DNA of 64,000 nucleotides from Burkholderia sp. BCC0322. Its GTDB lineage: Bacteria > Pseudomonadota > Gammaproteobacteria > Burkholderiales > Burkholderiaceae. Below the pieces are notes generated by a model. It was not told the origin of the DNA. It saw nothing but the letters and a program-made list of their open reading frames with translations, and searched no databases. The stretch lies in NCBI RefSeq assembly GCF_902833045.1, contig NZ_CADFDU010000002.1:310001-374000 (forward strand), given 5' to 3'. Numbering within the stretch: the stretch's first letter is position 1; every line of letters starts with the position of its first letter. Made by a program: the position numbers and the translations under genes. Positions 8,844 to 16,928 of the stretch are shown in pieces.

Positions 8844-10007
8844 ATGTCGCGTCCATTCTGCAAAATTCTTTTGATCGCGTGTGTCATGGGCGCGGTCACG
8901 CTTGCCGGTTGTTCAGGTATTCCTACATCGGGCGCCAGCGGCTCCCAAATTGCTCGGGCGCCGGAGAGTCCATCGGGGATTCAGGTTGTCGATGTGACGG
9001 AGGATGTTGCGCGTCAGTTGTTTACTGATCGAAATACGTCGGACTTCGTCACGGCGCTGGGCGGAGGTGCGTCGTTCCGTCAGCAGTTGGGCGTCGGCGA
9101 CACGATTCAAGTATCCATTTGGGAGGCGCCGCCTGCGACGCTTTTTGGTGCGGCTCAATCGGACGGGAGTTCGGGGCCAGCAAACGCACGCGTGACGGTG
9201 CTTCCCGATCAGGCGATCGATGGCGACGGCAACGTCAATATCCCGTTTGCGGGGCAGGTCAAGGCGGCCGGTCGTCCGCCTACACAGTTGGCGCGTGAAA
9301 TTGCTGCGCGATTGAAGGGTATGGCGCATGATCCGCAGGTGCTTGTGAAGCTTTCTCGCAACGAGACGTCATATGTGACGGTTGTGGGTGATGTGACGGA
9401 GAACGCTCGCATGCCTTTGACTGCTCGGGGGGAGCGTCTCCTCGATGCATTGGCGAGTGCGGGTGGGGCGAAGCACCCGGTTGACAAAGTTACGATCCAG
9501 ATTACGCGCGGTAAGACGGTGGCCTCGTTGCCGCTCGACGTGGTTATTCGTGATCCGAGGCAGAATGTTCCCCTGCATGCGGGTGATGTGGTCACCGTGC
9601 TGTTCCAGCCTTATAGCTTCACGGTGCTCGGCGCGACTGGCAAGAATGACGAAATCAATTTTGAAGCGAAGGGCATCACGCTTGCGCAGGCACTTGCGCG
9701 CGCTGGAGGCTTGCAGGACTCGCGTGCCGATGCGCAGGGCGTATTCATTTTCCGACTTGAAGACGCCAAAGCGCTGAAATGGCCGACGGCTCCTGTGCGT
9801 ACGACGGCGGACGGAAAGGTGCCTGTTGTGTATCGCGTGAATCTTCGCGATCCGAATTCATTTTTCGTCGCTCAAAGCTTCATGGTTGACAACAATGATC
9901 TGTTGTACGTCTCGAATGCGCCGATCGCCGAGCTTCAAAAATTCTTGAACGTTGTCTTCTCCGTGGCGTATCCGGTGATTACTGGCGTTCAGACTGCTAG
10001 GTACTGA
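8844..10007 (+). CDS. wcbC: outer-membrane capsule export lipoprotein WcbC (Wza/KpsD type)
   Basis: The 387-residue protein has a lipoprotein signal (MSRPFCKILLIACVMGAVTLAGC) with lipidated Cys at residue 23. It continues with a polysaccharide export (PES) domain, QQLGVGDTIQVSIWEAPP near 76-93, and soluble ligand-binding beta repeats (VTVVGDVTENARMPL and FTVLGATGKNDEINF). This family forms the outer-membrane exit channel for capsule. It opens the plus-strand arm, with wcbD 81 bases downstream, and works with WcbD and the Wzm/Wzt transporter. Confidence 0.93.
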   Translation: MSRPFCKILLIACVMGAVTLAGCSGIPTSGASGSQIARAPESPSGIQVVDVTEDVARQLFTDRNTSDFVTALGGGASFRQQLGVGDTIQVSIWEAPPATLFGAAQSDGSSGPANARVTVLPDQAIDGDGNVNIPFAGQVKAAGRPPTQLAREIAARLKGMAHDPQVLVKLSRNETSYVTVVGDVTENARMPLTARGERLLDALASAGGAKHPVDKVTIQITRGKTVASLPLDVVIRDPRQNVPLHAGDVVTVLFQPYSFTVLGATGKNDEINFEAKGITLAQALARAGGLQDSRADAQGVFIFRLEDAKALKWPTAPVRTTADGKVPVVYRVNLRDPNSFFVAQSFMVDNNDLLYVSNAPIAELQKFLNVVFSVAYPVITGVQTARY

Positions 10008-10088
10008 TGGCGGCACTGCAGGTGATGGTTGCCGTTGCCGACGGTAAGGGCATGTGTTCGTTGTTTCAGGTGGTGATCGAGTAACACT

Positions 10089-11636
10089 ATGAATGGCGTT
10101 GCATTCGCTGACTTCTTTTCGGGTAATGACTTGCCGATGTTGGAATCGGTCATTGCTATTTCGAACCCGCAAGCCGCACTCGTGCGTGCCAGGGAGCGCT
10201 ATTCGGATTGTTCGCCTGTGGTGGATACGCCGACAGCACTGGGATATGTATTCAAGACGTGGCGTTTCCTGTTGGAGGCCGGTGACGGCCAAGTGCGCCT
10301 GCGTATTCAATCGGAATTTGAAGGTGCGGACCTCGAGCACCGCCAACTCGTCTTGCGATATTTGTTGACCGATGCGCGCGCATCGTCGATTTCCGTAGAC
10401 GAATTGCTGCCCGCTTCATCGATTCCCTTGGCGGAGGTGGCGGATCTGGTCGACAGTCCCAAATCTACAGTGCCGAAACGTACCACGATGGAAGGCTTTG
10501 AAGCTTCGGAGCGGGAATCCTCGTGGTTTGGACGTGTATGGACGATCGGACGACTGAAGTTAACTCCGTTGTTTCTGCTGACGGTTGTACTGCCGACCGT
10601 CATCGCTACCATCTATTATGGACTGATTGCTTCGGATGTCTACATCTCTGAATCGCAGTTTATCTTGCGTACACCCAAGCGATCGAGTGATCCGGGTTTA
10701 GGAGCGCTGCTTCAAGGAGTCTCCCTATCAAAGACCAGTGACGACTCCAGCGTCGTTCAGGATTATATAAAGTCGAGAGACGCACTCGTCGTTCTCGAAA
10801 ATAAGATGCCTCTGCGAGACGCGTTTAGTGGTCGCTATGCTGATATTTTCAGCCGGTTTCCGGGCGTGATCGGGCGAGACGGTTTTGAGTACTTCTACCG
10901 ATATTTTAAGAATCACGTTGCTGTCGATGCGGGAACTGCAACTGCTGTAACTACATTACGTGTTCAAGCCTATACGCCGAAGGATGCGTATTTGATAAAC
11001 AGGTACCTGCTTGAAATGGCGGAGAAGCGAGTCAATGAGCTAAACGATCGCTCACGTCAAGACTCGCTCCGCTACGCACTTGCAGAGGTTGCTGGAGCCG
11101 AAATCAAAGTTAAGGCCGCGTCGACGGCGCTGTCGAAATTCCGGAGCAAAGCAAGTCTGTTCGACCCGGATCGGCAATCCAATATCCAACTGGAACTCGT
11201 TGCGAAATTGCGGGGCGAGCTCATTGCCAAGCAGGCGCAGCTGTCGCAATTGCGAATGCTCAGCCCGCAAAACCCTCAGATCCCGAGCCTGACTGCGTCT
11301 ATTGGTGCGTTGGAGGCGTCGATTGCGAGTGAGAAGGGAGGCGTGGCCGGTGAGAAGAATTCGTTGTCGGACCGTTCTGTTGAGTACCAGCGACTGGCTT
11401 TGGAGCAATCGTTCGGGGAGAAACTTCTTGCTTCGGCGCTGACTTCACTGGAGCAAGCCAGGGCAGACGCGGAAAGAAAGCAGATTTATCTGGAGCGTGT
11501 TGCTGAACCGAACGAGCCTGACGTGGCGATGGAGCCCAAGCGTGCTCGGAACATATTTGCCTGCTTCATATTGGGGCTGGCGGCCTGGGGCGTGCTGAGC
11601 ATGCTGGTGGCGGGTATCCGGGAACATCAGGAATAA
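10089..11636 (+). CDS. wcbD: capsule export inner-membrane/periplasmic protein WcbD (KpsE-like PCP-3)
   Basis: A 515-residue polysaccharide co-polymerase/export adaptor. Two membrane helices flank a long periplasmic region: about residues 158-182 (LFLLTVVLPTVIATIYYGL) and the C-terminal IFACFILGLAAWGVLSML. Between them is SDVYISESQFILRTPKR, typical of KpsE/CtrB, and a helical coiled-coil stretch around residues 340-470. A roughly 155-residue N-terminal extension before the first helix is unusual for KpsE (about 380 residues). It connects the inner-membrane ABC transporter to WcbC. Confidence 0.9.
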   Translation: MNGVAFADFFSGNDLPMLESVIAISNPQAALVRARERYSDCSPVVDTPTALGYVFKTWRFLLEAGDGQVRLRIQSEFEGADLEHRQLVLRYLLTDARASSISVDELLPASSIPLAEVADLVDSPKSTVPKRTTMEGFEASERESSWFGRVWTIGRLKLTPLFLLTVVLPTVIATIYYGLIASDVYISESQFILRTPKRSSDPGLGALLQGVSLSKTSDDSSVVQDYIKSRDALVVLENKMPLRDAFSGRYADIFSRFPGVIGRDGFEYFYRYFKNHVAVDAGTATAVTTLRVQAYTPKDAYLINRYLLEMAEKRVNELNDRSRQDSLRYALAEVAGAEIKVKAASTALSKFRSKASLFDPDRQSNIQLELVAKLRGELIAKQAQLSQLRMLSPQNPQIPSLTASIGALEASIASEKGGVAGEKNSLSDRSVEYQRLALEQSFGEKLLASALTSLEQARADAERKQIYLERVAEPNEPDVAMEPKRARNIFACFILGLAAWGVLSMLVAGIREHQE

Positions 11637-11642
11637 CTCACC

Positions 11643-12425
11643 ATGACAAAATTCGGCCGATCGTTGGCGGTTCAGCGAAGAGTTATATTCGCGTTGCTGA
11701 TGCGGGAAGTATTGACTAGGTACGGACGCCACAATATCGGATTCCTTTGGCTGTTTGTCGAGCCGATGATCTTCACAGTCGGGATTACGATACTTTGGAA
11801 TGCGACAGGAGCAACACATGGATCAAATCTCCCTATTTCTGCCTTTGCTTTGACCGGCTATTCAACTGTATTGCTTTGGAGAAATATGCCTGGTCGATGC
11901 AGCATGGCGATTACGCCGAATTTGGCATTGATGTACCATCGAAATGTCAAGGTTATTGATATATTCATCGCCCGTATTTTGTTGGAGGTGGTTGGTAATA
12001 CCGCATCGTTTTTCCTGCTGATGATTACATTTCATGCATTGGGGATCGTTGAATACCCGGAAAATATACTTGAGGTTCTGTTTGCCTGGGGCATGATTAT
12101 CTGGTTCGGTGCATCGCTCGCATTTATCATTGGGGCGTTGAGCGAGAAGACGGAGCTTGTCGAGAAGCTTTGGCATCCAGTTACCTATCTCATGTTCCCG
12201 CTATCGGGTGCTATTTTCATGGTGGAATGGCTTTCGCCGGCATTTCAAAATATTGTCCGGTGGTTGCCCATGGTTCACGGCGTCGAGATGCTTCGCGAGG
12301 GTTACTTCGGTAGCCTCGTCACGGCACATTACGATGTTGGATATATGGCTTGCTCTTGCACAGCCATGTCGCTGATTGGTCTCGCATTGGTTCGCGACGT
12401 GGGGCGTGAGGTCACACCGGAATGA
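11643..12425 (+). CDS. wzm: capsule ABC transporter permease (ABC-2, KpsM/Wzm type)
   Basis: A 260-residue, about six-helix membrane protein. The N-terminus VQRRVIFALLMREVLTRYGRHNIGFLW is the conserved start of KpsM/BexB permeases, and FVEPMIF follows. It moves completed lipid-linked capsule chains across the inner membrane with Wzt. It sits 6 bases after wcbD and overlaps wzt by 4 bases (ATGA). Confidence 0.94.
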   Translation: MTKFGRSLAVQRRVIFALLMREVLTRYGRHNIGFLWLFVEPMIFTVGITILWNATGATHGSNLPISAFALTGYSTVLLWRNMPGRCSMAITPNLALMYHRNVKVIDIFIARILLEVVGNTASFFLLMITFHALGIVEYPENILEVLFAWGMIIWFGASLAFIIGALSEKTELVEKLWHPVTYLMFPLSGAIFMVEWLSPAFQNIVRWLPMVHGVEMLREGYFGSLVTAHYDVGYMACSCTAMSLIGLALVRDVGREVTPE

Positions 12426-13078
12426 TTCGACTTACCCAAGTCAGGAAGACGTATCAGACGAAATCTGGACCGCGGACGGTTCTTGATGGTGTCGACGTAG
12501 ATATAGCTAGCGGCGAAAAGATTGGCATTCTCGGTGGAAATGGGGCGGGGAAGTCAACGCTGATTCGTATAATAAGCGGCGCTGAAAGACCAACTGCGGG
12601 GCGCGTGTACCGGGGAATGAGTGTTTCGTGGCCTCTGGCTTTTGGTGGTGCATTCCAGAATTCACTCACGGGTATCGACAATCTTCGCTTTATATGTCGA
12701 ATCTACGATGTACTCGTCGAGGATAAACTGCCCTTTGTGCGTGAATTCACCGAGCTCGGCAAGTATCTTAATGAGCCGGTCAAAACATATTCGGCGGGGA
12801 TGCGAGCAAAACTCGCCTTTGCTATTTCTATGGCCGTGGATTTTGATTGTTTCCTCATCGACGAGGTCACGGCAGTCGGCGATGAACGTTTTCGCCAAAA
12901 ATGTCATATTGAGTTGTTTGAGAAGCGTAATGCGCGAGCAATGATTTTTGTTTCTCATGATCCGGGATTTATCAGGGCTAACTGTCAGAGGGCGACGGTT
13001 TTGCACGGAGGGAAGCTGTACGAATTTCCGGAAATGGATGAGGCATACCATTTTTATCGAGAAACGCAGGGCGCTTAA
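12422..13078 (+). CDS. wzt: capsule ABC transporter ATP-binding protein (KpsT/Wzt type)
   Basis: A 218-residue ATPase with Walker A GGNGAGKST, a signature loop YSAGMRAKLAF (KpsT-type variant of LSGGQ), Walker B CFLIDEV with catalytic Glu replaced in position as in KpsT, and the switch His in FVSHD. It has no C-terminal carbohydrate-binding domain, as expected for capsule exporters that recognise a conserved lipid terminus rather than the repeat unit. The ATG overlaps the wzm stop. Confidence 0.94.
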   Translation: MIRLTQVRKTYQTKSGPRTVLDGVDVDIASGEKIGILGGNGAGKSTLIRIISGAERPTAGRVYRGMSVSWPLAFGGAFQNSLTGIDNLRFICRIYDVLVEDKLPFVREFTELGKYLNEPVKTYSAGMRAKLAFAISMAVDFDCFLIDEVTAVGDERFRQKCHIELFEKRNARAMIFVSHDPGFIRANCQRATVLHGGKLYEFPEMDEAYHFYRETQGA

Positions 13079-13110
13079 AGTGGCGAATCTGCCGGCAAAG
13101 AAGAATCGCA

Positions 13111-14634
13111 ATGAAGAACAAAGTGCGTGTATTGGTTGAGCTTCGGCCTGCGCTGGATGGATACTCGGGCATTCCGCAGGAAACACGTTTGTTGTTTCGT
13201 ACGCTGCTGGGGCTCAAAGAGATGGCAGTTACCGGTTTGCTTCAACAGGGCGGTCGGGATATTACCGCAAAGATGGTGCGCGCGTCAGAGCCGGATCGGT
13301 CTTCCGACCAGATTCGTGCGATGTCGAAAATTGTCGTGTCATTTACCGATGATGGACGTCGGGGAGTTGCAGGGGCAGTTTCGCGTGCAATTGGAATCTT
13401 GATGCGAGGGATTTTGCTGCGAGTATCTGTTATCACTGGTTCTTCCGAGAAACTTGGATTTTTTGCCCCGGCCGAATTTGAAGATTTCGTCTGGCGCCGG
13501 TTTTTTGCAAAAACCCTTCCAGTTGACGATCGACCGCATGTCCTGGCGGCGCAGTATCGTATATTGCCACTTGCGATGGCGACGTTGCATCGACTCAAAT
13601 TTTCGATGTCCGGATTGTTGCCGGTCAAACGATTCAAAAAAATCGAAACCCGAGATTTTGATGTCTTTATTTCGCAGACTCCGTTCCCCGGCGTCTTGTC
13701 TTGCAATACTAAACTCATCGTGAGATATCATGATGCGATACCGATCTTTCTTCCGCACACGATCAAAGATCGAGCTTTTCACCACGGGGCTCACTATGAC
13801 GCACTTGCACGCAATGTGCGGTCGGGTGCTTACTTTGCTTGCGTGTCAGCCGCTACCAGAAGTGATCTTCTGAAAATATTTCCCGAAATCGAAGATCGTG
13901 CGGTTGTTATTCATAATACGGTATCACCGATTTATAACGAAATTGATTCCCCTAGGGAGTTAATTGGAAATATTATTTCTTCTAGATTGTTTAGGCCGCA
14001 TGCGAAGAAGTATAAGGCTCTTAGTAGCGGCCAAGTCGACGTTTTTACACGAAATCGATTGAGCGCAGATCGGCAGGATTTTGAATACTTACTCATGGTG
14101 TCAACAGTCGAGCCGCGAAAGAATCACGCGTCGCTCGTTGAAGCCTGGGAATTACTTCGATCCCGTCACAATGAATCGTTGAAGCTTGTACTCGTTGGAG
14201 ACCTCGGGTGGGACTACGCCGAATTCGTTGATTCAATCGTGCCGTGGGTTGAGAGGGGAGAATTGTTCCTGTTGAGCAATGTGGCAGCCACGGATTTGCG
14301 GGATCTCTACAAGCACGCTGCGGTAACTGTCTGTCCGAGTTACGCGGAAGGTTTTGATTATTCCGGCGTGGAATCGATGATGAGCGGTGGCGTTGTTGCT
14401 GCATCTGATATTCCGGTGCACCGGGAGGTCTATGAGGACGCCTGTATCTACTTCGACCCCTATTCCGTTGAATCGATTGTTGGCGGAATACGTGAGGCGA
14501 TCTCGTTGCGCAACGTTGCCGACACATTTGCTAAGTACCGTCAGTGCGCGAAGCGAATTTCGGCCCGGTACACGACTGAGGCCATTTCGCCTCGGTGGGA
14601 CGAGTTTATACAAAGCGTTGGTTCGGCCCCTTGA
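13111..14634 (+). CDS. wcbE: glycosyltransferase family 4 protein WcbE
   Basis: A 507-residue protein whose C-terminal half carries the GT4 donor-site pattern: MVSTVEPRKNHASLVEAW, then CPSYAEGFDYSGVESMMSGG. The N-terminal half has VRYHDAIPIFLPHTI, seen in capsular mannosyl/heptosyltransferases. It lies 32 bases after wzt. Acceptor and sugar are unknown; assembly of the heptose chain is the likely job. G+C is lower than in flanking chromosomal genes. Confidence 0.87.
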   Translation: MKNKVRVLVELRPALDGYSGIPQETRLLFRTLLGLKEMAVTGLLQQGGRDITAKMVRASEPDRSSDQIRAMSKIVVSFTDDGRRGVAGAVSRAIGILMRGILLRVSVITGSSEKLGFFAPAEFEDFVWRRFFAKTLPVDDRPHVLAAQYRILPLAMATLHRLKFSMSGLLPVKRFKKIETRDFDVFISQTPFPGVLSCNTKLIVRYHDAIPIFLPHTIKDRAFHHGAHYDALARNVRSGAYFACVSAATRSDLLKIFPEIEDRAVVIHNTVSPIYNEIDSPRELIGNIISSRLFRPHAKKYKALSSGQVDVFTRNRLSADRQDFEYLLMVSTVEPRKNHASLVEAWELLRSRHNESLKLVLVGDLGWDYAEFVDSIVPWVERGELFLLSNVAATDLRDLYKHAAVTVCPSYAEGFDYSGVESMMSGGVVAASDIPVHREVYEDACIYFDPYSVESIVGGIREAISLRNVADTFAKYRQCAKRISARYTTEAISPRWDEFIQSVGSAP

Positions 14635-14655
14635 GGTTCGAGAAGGCAATGATAT

Positions 14656-15978
14656 ATGCGTGAGCGTACAGTTGATTATTCGTTTCGCGGGATGGCCGGC
14701 AGTCGTGAACGCCTGTCGGGTCAGATTGTGTTTCATCACATCCCCAAAACGGCAGGATCGTCGTTCAATCAGATACTTCGTACGCTATATCGCGACGACG
14801 AGGTATGCAACGCTGCGTTGGACTACGAACTCGACGATGCGATGGCCGATGAGACGCGTCACTATGGACTGTTTGTCGGACATTTCAGTTTCGATGCTCT
14901 ACATCGGCACTTCGACGGCGCGACGCGCTTGACTTTTCTTCGTGATCCGGTTCAGCGGTGTATTTCGCAGTACTACAACTGGCATGATTCTTCACGTTAC
15001 TCGGATGCCTGGGTTGGTCGTAATGAAACCAACCCGGATGTGATCAAGGCGTTGAGGATGGCGTCTGAAATGTCGCTTTGCGAGTTTGTCAGTTCGGACA
15101 ACCTCGTGATTTCCGATAGCGCTCAGAATATGATGACCCGCTACCTCGCGCCTAGCGTCGAATGGAAGAAGGAGCGTGGATACTACGACGCCGCCCTTGT
15201 CGAGGAAGCAAAGCGGAATCTTGTCGAGTATTTTCATTTTTTCGGCTTGACCGAGCAATTTGATCGTTCTCTACTGATCCTTGCGCATACTCTCGGCATT
15301 CGCCCATGGGAGCGAAGCGAGGCGCTGCTGACTAATCGGAATCCGAAGAAGGCTTCGTTCAATAGCGGCTATAATATTACGCCTGATGAAGCCGATGTTT
15401 TGCGCGACTTCAACTTGATGGATATCGAGTTGTATGAGTTCGCGGTCAAGGAGTTCAATCGCCGTTTCGATGCGAGCTACCAGAAGCTTGCCGAGTGTGC
15501 CTTTGAATATCTTGCGGACAAGGACACGCGCGACAATGGCAATGCTGGCGATTTCCACGTGTTTGACATGGCGAATGCAGTGGGTGCGAGGGGTTTGCAC
15601 TTTCTCGAGTCGATCCGGCTGCCATGCGGCGCGGACGTTGTCGGGCGTTGGACAGGACTTGAGCCTCGGGCTGTATGGGAGATTCCGCTTCGCACGGAGC
15701 GCGACAGTCACGTCGTAGTTGAAGTTGACTATATCGATAGTGCATCGTTTGAGGCTCTGATTCCCGAGCACTTCACGTTAAATGACATGTCGGCCGTGAA
15801 GTACACCTTCAGCACGGAGGGCTCGATCCAGCGTCTGCGCATGGTATTCACTGTCGGCGCCATGCGTGTCAGCAGAATGCTGCACACTCTGAAATTGACT
15901 ACTCCGCTTGTGCGTGCGGAAGATGGAACACGCGACGTTGGAGTGCTTCTATTGGGCTTGCAATCGTACAGCATTTAG
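14656..15978 (+). CDS. wcbF: sulfotransferase-like protein WcbF
   Basis: A 440-residue protein with the two PAPS-binding motifs of carbohydrate sulfotransferases: the 5'-phosphosulfate loop VFHHIPKTAGSSF (residues 25-37) and the 3'-phosphate motif LTFLRDPVQRCISQY (92-106). After about residue 280 the C-terminal half has no match I can name. The ATG has AGAAGG upstream and lies 21 bases after wcbE. Enzymes of this fold move sulfate from PAPS to a sugar hydroxyl; whether this capsule is sulfated is not known from sequence. Name by position in the wcb locus. Confidence 0.8.
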   Translation: MRERTVDYSFRGMAGSRERLSGQIVFHHIPKTAGSSFNQILRTLYRDDEVCNAALDYELDDAMADETRHYGLFVGHFSFDALHRHFDGATRLTFLRDPVQRCISQYYNWHDSSRYSDAWVGRNETNPDVIKALRMASEMSLCEFVSSDNLVISDSAQNMMTRYLAPSVEWKKERGYYDAALVEEAKRNLVEYFHFFGLTEQFDRSLLILAHTLGIRPWERSEALLTNRNPKKASFNSGYNITPDEADVLRDFNLMDIELYEFAVKEFNRRFDASYQKLAECAFEYLADKDTRDNGNAGDFHVFDMANAVGARGLHFLESIRLPCGADVVGRWTGLEPRAVWEIPLRTERDSHVVVEVDYIDSASFEALIPEHFTLNDMSAVKYTFSTEGSIQRLRMVFTVGAMRVSRMLHTLKLTTPLVRAEDGTRDVGVLLLGLQSYSI

Positions 15979-15986
15979 GTAAAAAA

Positions 15987-16928
15987 ATGATAAAAATCGT
16001 GATAGACCAGGACGTTGAGGGCTCCGGGGCGGTGGCCTCGTATTTGGCGGGTCGCATCATGGCCAGCGGGCACCGAGTGCGAATCATTTCGCTCAGTGAA
16101 GCGAGAAATGCCCGTGCTGCTGAGCGATCGATTCTATCGAATGAATCGGTTATTTCCTTGACGGCGAGTTATCGATCATCGACTTCGGAGAAGATTGTCT
16201 ACTGGCTTGATGAATCGAGTATGGGTACGGCAAAAGAAGTGCCAAACGTGTTTGTTCGATTCAAACATCTGTTTGCCGGTGCAATGAACGTCGGATCGCT
16301 TCGCGGCGAGCGGGTATTTGTGAACGACATCGTTGCGAAGAGGGATCTTTCCACCCGTGTGGAACGATTAGATGTATTGCCGTTCCCATTGACCCAAAAA
16401 ATTGGTGAATTGCCTGGCGAATATGGCCGCACGATCGTAGCGGAAGTCGGCGATGTCGACATGACGGATGACGACTTGATTGTTTGTCTCGACGCGCTGG
16501 ATCAACCCGGTATCGAAAATCTGCTGGTATTTTCCGCCAACCATCGTGTACGCGAGCACCTGATTGGAATTAGCGCGCGTGTCGCCTCGAAGCCGAAGAT
16601 CATCCAGGAGTTTGACATTTTTGAGGCGGAGTTGTCTCGTGGCCTATTATACGCCGGAATTGGTCTAGATGCGCGACTCAGCTTTCGACGCCTGTCTTTG
16701 GCTGCGGCGTTGTTGCGACCTGTCGTACTCTACCGGTCGTCGATTGACGAGCGCTACTTCGTCAACGAAGTGACCGGGTTTGAAACCGATGATCTTGATC
16801 ATTTTGGTCAGATTGCCGAGATGTTCGCGAGTGGTGTGTTGCCGCCAGAGGCGTTCGGTGAAAGCCTGCACCTTTATCAGATGAGACGATACAGCCCGGA
16901 TCAAATTTTGATGGACGCACTGCAATGA
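15987..16928 (+). CDS. wcbG: capsular polysaccharide biosynthesis protein WcbG, possible glycosyltransferase
   Basis: A 313-residue soluble protein. The last 130 residues resemble the nucleotide-sugar half of a GT-B enzyme (a segment like LLYAGIGLDARLSFRR, then RPVVLYRSS and VTGFETDD), but no classical EX7E motif is evident. I do not recognise a firm family; the name follows gene order. It starts 8 bases after wcbF and overlaps wcbH by 4 bases (ATGA), so it is clearly part of the operon. Confidence 0.7.
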   Translation: MIKIVIDQDVEGSGAVASYLAGRIMASGHRVRIISLSEARNARAAERSILSNESVISLTASYRSSTSEKIVYWLDESSMGTAKEVPNVFVRFKHLFAGAMNVGSLRGERVFVNDIVAKRDLSTRVERLDVLPFPLTQKIGELPGEYGRTIVAEVGDVDMTDDDLIVCLDALDQPGIENLLVFSANHRVREHLIGISARVASKPKIIQEFDIFEAELSRGLLYAGIGLDARLSFRRLSLAAALLRPVVLYRSSIDERYFVNEVTGFETDDLDHFGQIAEMFASGVLPPEAFGESLHLYQMRRYSPDQILMDALQ

